Of a stretch of DNA of 22,200 nucleotides, positions 6,617 to 18,000 are shown piece after piece. This DNA comes from a virus. The stretch covers positions 2,658 through 24,857 of the IMG/VR virus record IMGVR_UViG_3300000405_000048. The stretch is one strand, 5' to 3'. The number at the start of each line of letters is the position of its first letter. Position 1 is the stretch's first letter. The notes beneath the pieces are model-generated. The model saw only the letters and a list, made by a program, of their open reading frames with translations. It was not told the origin of the DNA and made no database searches. Position numbers and translations under genes: made by a program.

Positions 6617-6622
6617 AAGGAG
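6617..6622 (+). promoter_or_regulatory. Shine-Dalgarno-like AAGGAG before a TTG start
   Basis: AAGGAG lies 8 bases before the TTG at 6631. Most genes here overlap their neighbours and show no such site, so this one supports translation from the non-ATG start of the secreted lysin gene. Confidence 0.5.
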
Positions 6623-6630
6623 AAATAATA

Positions 6631-7014
6631 TTGATAAAATTTCTGAAAATATTATTTGTATTATTAATAGTTTTATTAAATACTGTTAATGCACAAATAA
6701 GTACTAAAGAAGTCTATGAACTATTAGATAAGTACGAGATAAAGAATAAAGATGGGGCTATAAGAGTAGCTATCCATGAAAGTAATTGGTTTAGATCTAG
6801 AAGAGCTGTCCAAGATAATAATATATTTGGTTTCTTAGTTGGTAAACATATATTTGAATCTTATGATGAAGCTATACTAGCGTATAAACGTAGAGTTGAA
6901 TCAAGACTTAGAGTAGATGAAAATTTCTACTCTTTTTTAAAGCGAATTAAATATGCAGCTGATCCAAAGTATATTTGGAAATTAAAACAAATAAAATATG
7001 ACAAAAAAATATAA
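6631..7014 (+). CDS. Secreted glucosaminidase-like (GH73-type) lysin
   Basis: A probable exported peptidoglycan hydrolase of 127 residues. Residues 1-21 form a clear signal peptide: basic start (MIKFLK), hydrophobic core (ILFVLLIVLLN), then VNA before Q22. The body recalls the lysozyme-like glucosaminidase fold (FlgJ/GH73): AIHESNW with candidate catalytic E50, NNIFGF at 63-68, a YDEAILAYKRRV helix, and FLKRIKYAADPKYIWKLKQI, which matches the family's usual C-terminal '.YATDP.Y..KL' segment. It is short for the family, so it may be a minimal domain. It would act in the periplasm to help lysis. The start is TTG, as no in-frame ATG exists nearby, and is supported by an AAGGAG 8 bases upstream. 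The gene overlaps the next one by 17 bases. Confidence 0.7.
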   Translation: MIKFLKILFVLLIVLLNTVNAQISTKEVYELLDKYEIKNKDGAIRVAIHESNWFRSRRAVQDNNIFGFLVGKHIFESYDEAILAYKRRVESRLRVDENFYSFLKRIKYAADPKYIWKLKQIKYDKKI

Positions 7015-7807
7015 ACTTATTCGTGAGTATCCGGGTTCTCATAAATTAGGAACTATTAGTTGGTTAGAAGGTAATATGACATCAGTTAAATCTCATAATC
7101 CTGAAGATTTTTGGTATATTACTTTTCCTATTAATTATACTATGTATCCAGATTTTTGGGAAGAAATTATAGAAAAAGAATATGAAATATTATCTTTTAT
7201 AAATACTAGAGGTATTATTTATAAAAAAGATTCACAAATAAATCAGTATTGTGAAAATAATGGTAAAGTACCTTTTTTTAATGAAAAAGAATTATTAAAC
7301 AATCTTGTAATTACAATCCACTCAATAAAAAGATTATCTGATGGAGAAATATTTACTATTGGTGATGATTGTGTTATTAAAGGACGTAACGAACCTTCTG
7401 ATAAAATAAAAAACTTTTCAATAAAAGATAGAGGATTATCAGTTTATGCTAGATATTATACTCAATATATAAATGATATTGAACATTTTAAACAACCATT
7501 ATTTACAACAGAAGATGGTGTAGATATATTTGAAGGAGATTTATATTATTTTATAAAAAAAGATAATAATTATTTATTAGATAGAATGTCTAATCGTAAA
7601 TTTACAGGAACACCCGATGATGATACTTTAACATTTTTTAGTAAAGAAAAAGCAGAAGAATATATAGTAATGAATAAACCTTGTTTATCTATTAATGAAA
7701 TATTAAAAATATCAACTAATAATTATCGTATTGTAGTATTTGGTAATAGAATATCATATCTTATAGGAGATCGAGATTTAGAAAAATTAGTAAAATCTAA
7801 ACTATAA
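6998..7807 (+). CDS. Hypothetical phage protein, 269 residues
   Basis: This is the last gene of the plus-strand block. I cannot assign a function. The layout is familiar from proteins found repeatedly in Bacteroidota phages: an N-terminal unit (KLIREYPGSHKLGTI, then YPDFWEEIIEKEYEILSF), a small beta unit (ITIHSIKRLSDGEIFTIGD at about 105-123), and a C-terminal unit with PLFTTEDGVDIFEGDLYYF and FFSKEKAEEYIVMNKPCLS. The pattern suggests several small beta-rich modules strung together. There are no membrane segments and no catalytic motif that I can see. Translation starts inside the lysin gene (17-base overlap), so the two are probably co-expressed. A strong hairpin begins 5 bases after the stop. 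Confidence 0.78.
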   Translation: MTKKYKLIREYPGSHKLGTISWLEGNMTSVKSHNPEDFWYITFPINYTMYPDFWEEIIEKEYEILSFINTRGIIYKKDSQINQYCENNGKVPFFNEKELLNNLVITIHSIKRLSDGEIFTIGDDCVIKGRNEPSDKIKNFSIKDRGLSVYARYYTQYINDIEHFKQPLFTTEDGVDIFEGDLYYFIKKDNNYLLDRMSNRKFTGTPDDDTLTFFSKEKAEEYIVMNKPCLSINEILKISTNNYRIVVFGNRISYLIGDRDLEKLVKSKL

Positions 7808-7811
7808 TAAA

Positions 7812-7838
7812 AAAGAGATAGTTAATAGCTATCTCTTT
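7812..7838. terminator. Bidirectional terminator at the convergent gene boundary
   Basis: A perfect 10-bp stem (AAAGAGATAG with CTATCTCTTT) encloses TTAATAG, the same 7 bases found in the loop at 4538-4560. It is the main feature of the 50-base gap between the plus-strand block and the minus-strand giant genes. Read on the minus strand it is followed by TTTTATTAT, giving a good U-tract. On the plus strand the T-run is shorter. It probably stops transcription arriving from both sides. Confidence 0.82.
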
Positions 7839-7857
7839 AATTTCCCTTCTGGAGTTT

Positions 7858-10800
7858 TTATTTTTGAAGATCTTCTGCTTTCTTCTTAGTTTGTTTATAT
7901 ACTTTATCATATTGTTTCCAATAAGGAACTATATCTCTAACTTCTTTAAGAACTTTAGGATTTCCTTTATTAATTCCTTTAGTAATGACTTTATTCTTTT
8001 CTGATCCAAAAGCTACTTCACCTAAAGAATAAAAAGCTTGACCTAATTCATTTAATGTCTGTATTAAAGCCATCCTAGATATAATATCTGGATATTTAAA
8101 TACATTATAAAATTGTAATCTATCTGTAGCTATTCTATTAGAATGATCTGACATATATTTAACAAACATAGTTAATGGTGATTTACTCTTATTAAACGAA
8201 GATTTATTTTTATATATTCCTAAATTAATAATATTATAAAACCAATCCTGTAAAGCATTAGGTAACCACCAAGCATAATCATCATCGTCTTCTGGAGGAG
8301 GCATAATTAATAATGGTAAAAAAGTAAAAGTTATGATTTGAATTAAATCTCCTATTATTTTTCTAGCAGCTATCATCTCATCTTTAGTTATATCTTTTTT
8401 ATTAAGTAACATATTTTGATTTTGTGTAATCAAACTCATAACACCTAAATAACTATTTGTAAAAGTTTTAGATATTACTCTATTACCAGTTATAAAAAAT
8501 CCTTCATCATAATTTCCTGTTTTATAATTATATCTTTTACCTTCGAATCTATCGGCGATCATAGCTGGTAACCATTTTCTAAATAATATAGCTACTTTAT
8601 ATGTAATTTCATTACTGTGTACAGATGAATTATCTTTAGAATAATCTCCTTGATTTTTAGAGTTAATATTTATGATAGTATTTTTATGATTTTTAATAAA
8701 ATTATTTACATCTGTAGTACCAGTCAATGCTGAATTAAATACCAATCTATCATTTTCTACAGAAAACAAGCTCCACAAACTATGTTGTTTACCATCCGTA
8801 CCTGTTATCTTTTGAGAAATTAAATAAGCAACCATAGATGATTTATGAATAGTATCTTCACCTAATTGTTGTAATATAAATGTTTGATCATATATATAAT
8901 TAAATCCTTTAACAGCTATGTTACTGCTTTTTACTTTAACCTCTTTTTTAATATCATACTCGGCAATTTCATCTAATGGTTGTATAAGATTAGATAATAA
9001 TTCAACCTTAGTCATATTAACGTCTGGTTGTAACCATTTAGTTCGTTGACTAAAAGCATCTCCTAAATATATACCTAGTCCTGTTAAATATTGTCGTTTA
9101 CCATAATATCTTCCACCAAAAGCTTCTGTTATATTGGATGTTATACCTGCTGCTAAGTTACCTATTGCTGATAAAACATTAAATCCTAATTGTAATACAC
9201 GAGTATAAGTTAATAAATGTTGTACTAGAGTAGACCAATAAAATTTATTTTCACCTACTTCTTTTCCATCATTATCATATATTTTAGTAGTAAGTAATTT
9301 AAATTCTATTTGATCTTGTGTATCTGTTTTAGTAATGGTTTTATCTATATATAATTCAAATGCAGCATTTATTCGAGATTGTTCTCCTGATATACCTTTT
9401 TCTCCATAATTCTTTTTAGCAATAATATTTTGAACAAGTCTAGCTATAGGTAATACCTTAGTCATTTGTTCATACTCATTACCAAAGGAATAGAATTGAA
9501 ATAAAACTTCACCTAGATCATTAGATTTTTTATTAGCTTCAATCTCACCAATCATTTTTAATCTAACTTGATCTTGAGTAAGTTCTTTAATAGTAAAATT
9601 ATTTTCTAGTTCTCCATCTTCATTATAAAATACAGGACTTCCTGAACCAAATAACATAGTTTTTACTCCTAATTTAATAGATTTCATAATATTTAAAGGA
9701 CTTAATCCATACCATTGAAATACTACATCTTTAATTAAAGTAGGTATTTTTTCTTTATTTTTTAATCCAACAAATTCGGGTAATTTATCATATGTTTCAG
9801 CTACTTTTTCTTGAAAATATTTATAAAAATCATATAATTCTTCATTACCAACAGATTTTATATACTCAAACTTAGGATTATTATATTTACTATCTTTAGT
9901 GGGTGTATAATAATTCTTTTTAAGCCAAGACTTAGCATTTCCTATTTCTGCGGGTGTTGCTGTACTTGAATATCTTTGTTTAATATATTTATTAACAGTA
10001 TTATAATACTCATTATTATAAGACTTAACTAAATCTAATCTATCTAAATGATTTACATCAGATAATAAATTATAAACTTTAGTTAAATCTACTATACCAA
10101 ACATATTAGCTAATTTATTTTTTTTAGCCCATTTAATCAACTTTCTTTTATGTTCTAATATTTCTTCACCTGTTTTCTCAGAGTCTGATCTAGCCTTCTT
10201 AGAACCTTCTACAGTTAAAGAATGGATTAATTGTGATTCTAATCTTGGATAGTCTCCTAATCCTCTAAAATATTTTTCTAAAATAGATACATCTGGATTA
10301 TTTTTAAGTAGGTCAGATATATCTAGAGTTTTTTCATCTAATCCTGATAAATTAAGATTATTTGTTGCTGTTTGACTAATAAAAGGAGATATAAACTGAT
10401 TAATTAACTTATTAATTAATATATCTGATTTCCCTTTTACATGATACATACCATTAAACTTAGAGAATAGATGTAAAAAATTATAATCATTAGATAAATC
10501 TTCTATATCAGAAGGATTATTAAGATCGTAATCTTTATTTTCAATTTCATTCATTTGTTGTAAAGCTGCGTTAGCATACTCTATTTCAAATAATCTTAAA
10601 TCAGATGTATCATTTATATCTACAAGATCTTGATTTAACATTATGTTGTAATTTTCTAAATCTTCTATTTCATCTTGTAAAGGTTTTAAAGTATTTTCTA
10701 AATCATTTATTAAATCTTTCCAAACTTTACTTTTTTCATATCCTTTGTCATATACACCACCTCTTGAAGCAATATAATCATCTACAAGTTCTCTTGCTAA

Positions 10801-12057
10801 TTTATTATAATCACGTTCAATAGATCTAATGTTCTGTTGTATTTTTTTAATTTCTAAATTAGTTTTACCAACTGCATATTTTATACGCTTATGTATAGTT
10901 AGAATAGCTTTCTCAAGTTCTGATACGTAATTTCTATCTTTATTAGCTTGTTTTAAATAACTATCTATTTCTCCTATTACAGTCTTTTTACTTATTTTAC
11001 TATTAAAATCTACATTATCAAAATTTACTAACTCAGGAGTACTTATGTTAATAAAATCAAATAAGTATTTTTGAACAGTTGTTATATCTACTTTTTCAAC
11101 CAATGGAGATAATCCTAATAATTGTCTAAAAGCATCAATTAATTTATTTAATAATGTTGGTTTTTTAATACCTAGTTCATTAATAAATTCAGGGTTAGTT
11201 AATATTTCAGTTACAAATTCAAATTTGTTAGTAAGTCCATAATCATTGGTCATACTCGAATTCTTAACAGACTCATATAATTTAGTAATCTGATTATCAA
11301 AGTTTATCTCAGCTTCCGACTTAGGTGCACCTAACGCGTTAACTGTATATGCGTGGATTAATTCATGTAATATAGTTTCATGCCATTTCTTTTTATCTAC
11401 ATATTCTAAACGCTTATTTAGTGTGATATTACCAGTAGCTGAATTATAATTACCTAATACATTTTCGTTTAATCTATTAACATCAAATTTAACAAAATTA
11501 ATCTTATCTACATTATCTAATAATAATTTAATAACTTTACTAGTAGATTTATTATTATTTTCATTCAAAAGAATTTCTAATACTTCTTTAGCATTTAAAT
11601 TATTAAATCTAGAAAGCTCGGTTAAATTATTTTCTACTGTTTCTTTATTTATATTATTAAAAATATTTTTATAATAATCAATACTATATCCACCACTATT
11701 TTGTATAACAGTAAAAGTATAATCAGGAAATTGAGCACGTAACTTTCTTAATTCTGCGTATGATTTAAAAAGATCCCTTCCATGAGTTTTTATTTTATTT
11801 TTGGTAATGAAGTCTCTTACAGGATCTGGATTTAATACATTATTAAATACCTTAACAGCATCTTTAACATTCAATTCACTATTATCATCTAATTCATAAT
11901 CATTAGGATCAACAGATTTAGAAGCTAAATAAATTCTCTTAGCTTCTGTTCTATTATTATTTGTATAAGACAACAAATCTGTAAACAATATGCTGTCTAC
12001 AGATATACCTTCACTATTACTTACTACTGGAATTATACTACAACTATTACTTGCCAT
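7858..12057 (-). CDS. Giant probable virion-ejected protein with N-terminal zincin-like domain
   Basis: A 1,399-residue protein if started at the ATG at 12057, one base after the polymerase stop (TAA-T-ATG). An in-frame ATG at 12084 would add nine residues and overlap the upstream gene by 26 bases; I prefer 12057. Near the N-terminus H231-E232-L-I-H235 (ILHELIHAY) is a zincin HExxH motif, with E280 or E284 (KFEFVTEIL) as candidate third zinc ligand. Residues about 355-485 are charged and probably coiled coil. About 960-980 is small-residue hydrophobic (NVLSAIGNLAAGITSN), and 1238-1255 (LIQIITFTFLPLLIMPPP) is membrane-like, followed by EDDDD. The tail is basic. Its place beside the virion RNA polymerase suggests a packaged protein injected with DNA. 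The protease role is inferred from the motif only. Confidence 0.8.
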   Translation of the reverse strand: MASNSCSIIPVVSNSEGISVDSILFTDLLSYTNNNRTEAKRIYLASKSVDPNDYELDDNSELNVKDAVKVFNNVLNPDPVRDFITKNKIKTHGRDLFKSYAELRKLRAQFPDYTFTVIQNSGGYSIDYYKNIFNNINKETVENNLTELSRFNNLNAKEVLEILLNENNNKSTSKVIKLLLDNVDKINFVKFDVNRLNENVLGNYNSATGNITLNKRLEYVDKKKWHETILHELIHAYTVNALGAPKSEAEINFDNQITKLYESVKNSSMTNDYGLTNKFEFVTEILTNPEFINELGIKKPTLLNKLIDAFRQLLGLSPLVEKVDITTVQKYLFDFINISTPELVNFDNVDFNSKISKKTVIGEIDSYLKQANKDRNYVSELEKAILTIHKRIKYAVGKTNLEIKKIQQNIRSIERDYNKLARELVDDYIASRGGVYDKGYEKSKVWKDLINDLENTLKPLQDEIEDLENYNIMLNQDLVDINDTSDLRLFEIEYANAALQQMNEIENKDYDLNNPSDIEDLSNDYNFLHLFSKFNGMYHVKGKSDILINKLINQFISPFISQTATNNLNLSGLDEKTLDISDLLKNNPDVSILEKYFRGLGDYPRLESQLIHSLTVEGSKKARSDSEKTGEEILEHKRKLIKWAKKNKLANMFGIVDLTKVYNLLSDVNHLDRLDLVKSYNNEYYNTVNKYIKQRYSSTATPAEIGNAKSWLKKNYYTPTKDSKYNNPKFEYIKSVGNEELYDFYKYFQEKVAETYDKLPEFVGLKNKEKIPTLIKDVVFQWYGLSPLNIMKSIKLGVKTMLFGSGSPVFYNEDGELENNFTIKELTQDQVRLKMIGEIEANKKSNDLGEVLFQFYSFGNEYEQMTKVLPIARLVQNIIAKKNYGEKGISGEQSRINAAFELYIDKTITKTDTQDQIEFKLLTTKIYDNDGKEVGENKFYWSTLVQHLLTYTRVLQLGFNVLSAIGNLAAGITSNITEAFGGRYYGKRQYLTGLGIYLGDAFSQRTKWLQPDVNMTKVELLSNLIQPLDEIAEYDIKKEVKVKSSNIAVKGFNYIYDQTFILQQLGEDTIHKSSMVAYLISQKITGTDGKQHSLWSLFSVENDRLVFNSALTGTTDVNNFIKNHKNTIININSKNQGDYSKDNSSVHSNEITYKVAILFRKWLPAMIADRFEGKRYNYKTGNYDEGFFITGNRVISKTFTNSYLGVMSLITQNQNMLLNKKDITKDEMIAARKIIGDLIQIITFTFLPLLIMPPPEDDDDYAWWLPNALQDWFYNIINLGIYKNKSSFNKSKSPLTMFVKYMSDHSNRIATDRLQFYNVFKYPDIISRMALIQTLNELGQAFYSLGEVAFGSEKNKVITKGINKGNPKVLKEVRDIVPYWKQYDKVYKQTKKKAEDLQK
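11353..11367 (-). other. HExxH zincin motif in the 1,399-residue protein
   Basis: Codons for H-E-L-I-H (residues 231-235) within WHETILHELIHAYTVNALG. This fits a zincin metallopeptidase active site, with the flanking hydrophobic residues expected for the active-site helix. Confidence 0.75.
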
Positions 12058-12058
12058 A

Positions 12059-15000
12059 TTAACATAATGGGTTATTAGAATCATCTGTAAAATTATCTAC
12101 ATCTGAATCTAGTTTATTTAATTTATCTTCTTTATCAAAAGAATCATCTATTGCTTTTTGCATTGATATATATATATCATCAAAGATACTATTATTTTCT
12201 GAATTTTCCAAAAGATTTTGTACTTTTTGAAAAGGCAGTTCATCAACATCAAAACCTATTCTATCAGATATTGTAGCAGCTAAATCTCTAACTGTTTGTT
12301 CAGAAGCTAAAATACCAGCGTCTGAACTAGTTTGATTTTTTTGATAATTTACATCATTTTCTGTATTATCCAAATTTTCATTAGTATCTGGTACAATACT
12401 TACCTTTGGTTCATTATCATTATATATTTGTTTTTCTTTATCTATATTTTTAACTACTCTTGAATAAGAATTTATAAACTGTACATCTGTAATAGTTGAA
12501 TCAAAAGCTGTATCTTCAATAACTCTTACTTTACTATAATTAACTTCTATTGCTTTAGGTAAGAATCCTTTATCCATATAGAAATCAACAAGTTCTTCTA
12601 ATGTTAATGTTTTAAGTTCTCCATTACCAATAAAAGCTTTAACAGATTCTATTAATCTACCTCTTGTAACAGTTTCTTGAGTAACTGGGTTAGTAGCACC
12701 TTCATATACTGCTAAGTTATAAGGTATACCCTTCTTAGATAAAGCTACTAATTTATTATCGCCTGTAATTTTATGTAACTCTTTTAATGATGCTTCAAAT
12801 GATGCAGCACTAGTAATATCTATTTGTTTTAATATATCAAATTTAATAACATAATTAATATGTTTTTCATTATCTGTAATTTTTAAATTAGCTTTAATAT
12901 CAGGATGAATTCCTATATATTGTAATTTATCATGATGATTTTCTAATACAGCTAATGAAGTTAACATATCTATAATATTATTAGTTAAATTACTACTTAA
13001 AGAAGTATAACTTTCATAATTTGTATCTTTAAAATCATTATTTAAATTATCTAAAGATTTAGATACATCTCTAAATACCCATGATGGAATAGTATTAATA
13101 AACGATTTGTTTTTAAATTGTAATCCGTCTTTATAATAAGAATAATAATATAATTTCCTAGCAAAATCAGTAGTTTTAGGATTCATAAATAACTCTTTGA
13201 AAGCATTATTTACATTTGTATAGAAATCTCCTTGTGCTTTTATTCTAGTTGGAAATTCAATACTAATAACCTTACTTGAACTACTAGGTTGTTTTAATGA
13301 CAACATCTTGATTAAAAGATTGTTTCTAAAGTCAGGATCTTTTTTTAATTTAAATAAATCTCTACCTATAGAATTATTTCCAGATTTATGAATCATATAA
13401 GCTGCGTTATCTTTAGCAGTTATAAGCTCTTGATATTTTTCAGGAAAATTAGTTTCTAAGTAAGCTTCATTAGCCTTATTCATAAAATAAGGAATTAAAT
13501 TTTTAGAATTAGTATTAACTAGTCCTCTTAGTTTTTTAAATACAGGAGTATTCATAAGGAAGAATTCCTTAGAAGTATCCATAATCTTTTTATAGATTAT
13601 AATATTTTGTATTGTATTAGGATCGTTTAATAAAGTTTCTCTAGCATCAAATGGTGTCTTATTAATATTATCATCTGTTTCGAATACAGGCATATTAATA
13701 TCTTTATATATTTTATTACCTACAACTCTAATATAATTTTCTTCTAATAATTTAGTTATTAAATCATCATAGGTAAGTACATCATCATTAATAAATGTAT
13801 ATAAAAAATTTAATTGTAAAGAATCTAATACAGTTTCTAATCTTAAATTATCATCAAATGTTGATTTAACACCTTTATTCAAAGACATTAATGCAGATAC
13901 ATTAGAATTATAACCAGCTTGTAATTGCATCTGATTAAATATTGATTCCGCTAATCTTATATGAGGAAGATCATATATATCTAAATCATTTTCATTTAAT
14001 GAAGAAATTAAATTTTCAGAAGTAAAAGGTTTAATGTTTTGAGCACTAAATTTTTGATAGGCTAATTTATAAGCATCTTTTTTATTTTTAGAAACACCTA
14101 AGTGTACTTCTAGTTCTGTTTGTAATTCTTCTAATTTTTTATATATATTTTGATCGTTAGTAATAAATGCTCTGATAGTAGGTTGGTTTATAAACAATAC
14201 TGTTTCTTCCATACTATATCCTACAGACAACATATAAGCTGCTACTGGCAAAGTATTAGCATCAGCTGTTCTAGAATTAAATGTTAAAGTTAATAACTTA
14301 GCTAATTGTTCCTTAGCATTATCGGTCATAGCTGATAATAGAGTAGATATATTATCATTCTTTCTATTACTATCAGAATCTATAGTATAAATACCTCCAA
14401 ATCCATTAGCTAATTTACCATTAATAGTAGGTAAAGATACCTCAGAAAATAACTTCTGATCATAAGTAGATAATAAAGCATGGGTTACATTAGATAATGC
14501 AACTGGACCAATACCATCTTTACCTTCCATATTATTTCTATTAGCATTATATCTAGCTAAAGGAGTATTAGGAGATATTGATTGATTTTGATCTATATTT
14601 AAAGCTTCCATAACAATATCTGCCACATCTTTAATAGAAGATAATGATGACGGAATAATAGCTGCTCTTTCTCTTACATAATCATTAGTTAAAAATTTAA
14701 TTTGAGCTTCTAACATAAGATTATTATTTAATCCTACATTAATAGTATTGTTTACTATAAATTCTAATGCGGTAGTAGGCATATTTAATGAAGACAAAGC
14801 AGCTTCTAACGAACCTAAAGTATTTATTCTATTTTTTAATAATTTATTATTCTTTAAATTCCAAGTTATATACTCTTGATATTTATTTTCATCAGTAGAA
14901 GCTTCACCATATAATCTAATTCTTCCATTATCTTCCACATAAAAATCTGGAGTATGGATAAATTCAGAGTCAATATCAAAATCTGCTCCTGATAGATATA

Positions 15001-18000
15001 CAATTTCTTTAGGAAATATACCAACAGAACCATATTCCATAGGAAGAAATCCTACTACTTTTAAACTAATCATAGAGTGTTTATCCTGAGTAGGAATACG
15101 TACTCCAAACATTTTTAAAACCTTTTGTACATCAGCATCACTAGGATTTTTACCGAGTAATTCTTCTGCAAAAGGAGGTAATAAACATTCAGAATAATAA
15201 TTTCCATCATCATCTAATTGCATATGAGCTAATGATCTCATTTTACCAGTTTTAGCATCTTTAACTAATATACCTGCATCAGATACTAAAGATACTTTAA
15301 GTCCTGGAACTTTTTGAGATAATACTCCTTTACTAAAATGAGATAAAAATAATTGTTCAGCTTTATTAACTATAGGCCCTAAATTCCAATTGAATTGTCT
15401 TTCACCAGTAATGGGATCAGGACTAAAGAAATTAGATAATACTTCATCTGAACCAGACTCAGTTATTGTTTGATAAAACTTTTTAGTTAACTCTTTTGAA
15501 TTAACTTCTCCAGATATAGGATCTCTCATATATGCCAGAGCTGTTTTAAAGCCCTCTAAGCGATTATCTGCTAGTAACCCTCTATATAGTTCCCTAAGTT
15601 GACCTACAGTTTTTATATCAGAGTTATATTTAAAATCTATTTCTAAATTATCTGATTGTTCACTATGTACTAATTGAATTAATTGTGTACCGTGGATAAT
15701 AGATCTTTTACCAGAAGGAGTTTCAACTTGCAATCTCTTAAATTTATTTTCTAATTCCATAACAGAACCAGTAAAATCAAATTTACCATCTTGTGCATAT
15801 TCAGCAGGACTTATTGTAGCCATTTTAGAAGCAGATTCAGGTAAAGCCTGATCTACACCTTGATCTAACATACTAATATACTTATTAAATAAGTATTCAA
15901 ATCCTTCTTTTGCTTCAGCAGGTCTTCCTTGATCATCAAGTATTACATTTTCTGATTCATCAGTTTTACCTACCAATCTTGGAGATAAAGCTATTTCAGA
16001 TAATTTAAAATAAAAATCACCATTATACGATACAGTCTTTGTTGAATTTAAAGCTGCATTATTATCTTCTAATGTATTTTTCTCATCCCATGTAATTTCT
16101 TCACCAAGTTTTAATTTATCATATATATCAGAAACTTGCTTAGGAAATCTTCCCCATCTCTGTAGTTGTAATATTTTATGATCTAATGTAACATAAGATT
16201 GAGCATCAGCTATTTGTATCTTACCTTTATCTATTTGTTTAATAAATGTATTTAAAGATTTAGCCTTAGCTTTATCATTTAAAGAACCATCTTCTAATCT
16301 TAATCTTTCTTCTTCTATTAATTTATCTCTTTCAAGTTCTGATAAATTTTTAACATCAATATATTTTAAAGGTTCTTTATATACACCAACTCTAGTAGTA
16401 CCTGTACCCATATCTGCTCCAGAGCCAATAATACCCTTAGCACGTTTAAACCAATCAACAGTATTTTTAACTTTCTTAGAATAGTTATCTAGTAATAAGT
16501 TATTGATACCTAAAGTATTAATATACGCATTTAAATATTGGTTATTTACTAATTTAGATATTTGAGCAGGAGTCATTTCTGACTTACCTTCTGTTAAATA
16601 ATTTCTTTTTAATAACTCAACATTAGGTAATAAAGATAATACATTATTAGCGTTTAATATATCAGTATAATCTTGTATATCTTTTTCTAATTTAATTTTT
16701 ATTAATTGTACTATTTTATCTTTTTCATATAATAATTCACTATATACATCTTCTGGAGTAATAACATTATCTTTAGAAGTAATATCATCTATGTATCCAT
16801 CTAAATCATAACCAGCAAATTCCATAAGTTTGAAACCTCTAGCTCCTAATTTATCATTATAACCATTCCATATAGTAGTACCTTCTTTACCAAATTGTTT
16901 TTTAACTTTATTAATTCTAATAACTTCTTGAGCTAAGTAATTAAATAAAATATCTGTTACATTATCATTAACATCATTATATTCTTCTACAGGTAAAAAT
17001 ACAGCGTAACCAGTATTGGAAGCTTCCATCTGATCTATATTAATCATAGCACTTTCACCAAGCTTTATAGTCTTACCTGTTTGTTCATCTATAGTACTTA
17101 ATACTTTTCTGTTAGATAAAAACATAAGCATATCAGCAAGTAAATATTCTTGGGAATTAAACTTACCAAATGTAATACCTTCGCCTTCTTCTGTTTGACC
17201 TATATCTCCTTCAATACTAGTAATTCTATAACCATCAATCATAGAAGGAGTAAGATTAGACATAATAATATCTAAATTTTCATGTCCTAATAAATGATTA
17301 AGCACAACATTTTCTAAAGGATCTATAAAATCATCCTTCTTATTTTTTTCATCACGTAATAATTTGTTTCTGGTAATAGTGTTTCTTAACCATCTGAGTT
17401 TAACTAAACCAAAAGAAGGTCTTATAATAGAGTATACACTTTTACCATCAGCATTTTGAAAACTACTTTCACCTATTGTGGGATCAAATAAAGCGTTTTG
17501 TTGAGCTATATTTTTTAAACGTGATACAGCACCTCTTTCTTTATTTTTATCATCTTTAGTAGTTATAAATGGATTGTATTCGGATTTAAATTCAGTAACT
17601 ATAAAAGGTATATTACCACCATCATATAATCCTTCAACACCTGAGAAAGCGTTAATTAAATCTTTAGCCTCTTGATCTAATCCTAGATAAGGAGATTTTT
17701 TAAGTAAAGAATAAGTTATGTAACCATCTGATAAAATTATAGATAGTTTTTTAAAGTGTTCTCTTATTTCAGAAGATAGTTTTTTAGCTTCTGCTAAACT
17801 ATTAACAATAGCATTTTCACTTCTGTTAACAGCATCAGCAGCTGCGTTAATTGATTTTTTTACATCTTCATCAAATTTACCATCTTCAAAACTAATATTA
17901 TAGTTTTGTAACCAGCTATTAAACTGTATATCTTTTGCAGAATTATTATTTGTTTCTAATAATCTAGATTGTTCATTAGATTGTAATATAGTATACCAGG

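Noticed and set aside
7866-7875. Ten-base palindrome GAAGATCTTC near the end of the 1,399-residue gene
   Set aside because: It lies inside the coding sequence with no loop or U-tract, and is not unusual by chance over 22 kb.
10605-10823. Plus-strand open frame inside the 1,399-residue gene
   Set aside because: The product is almost only Leu, His, Tyr and Asn, as expected from the complement of A-rich coding sequence, so it is a shadow.
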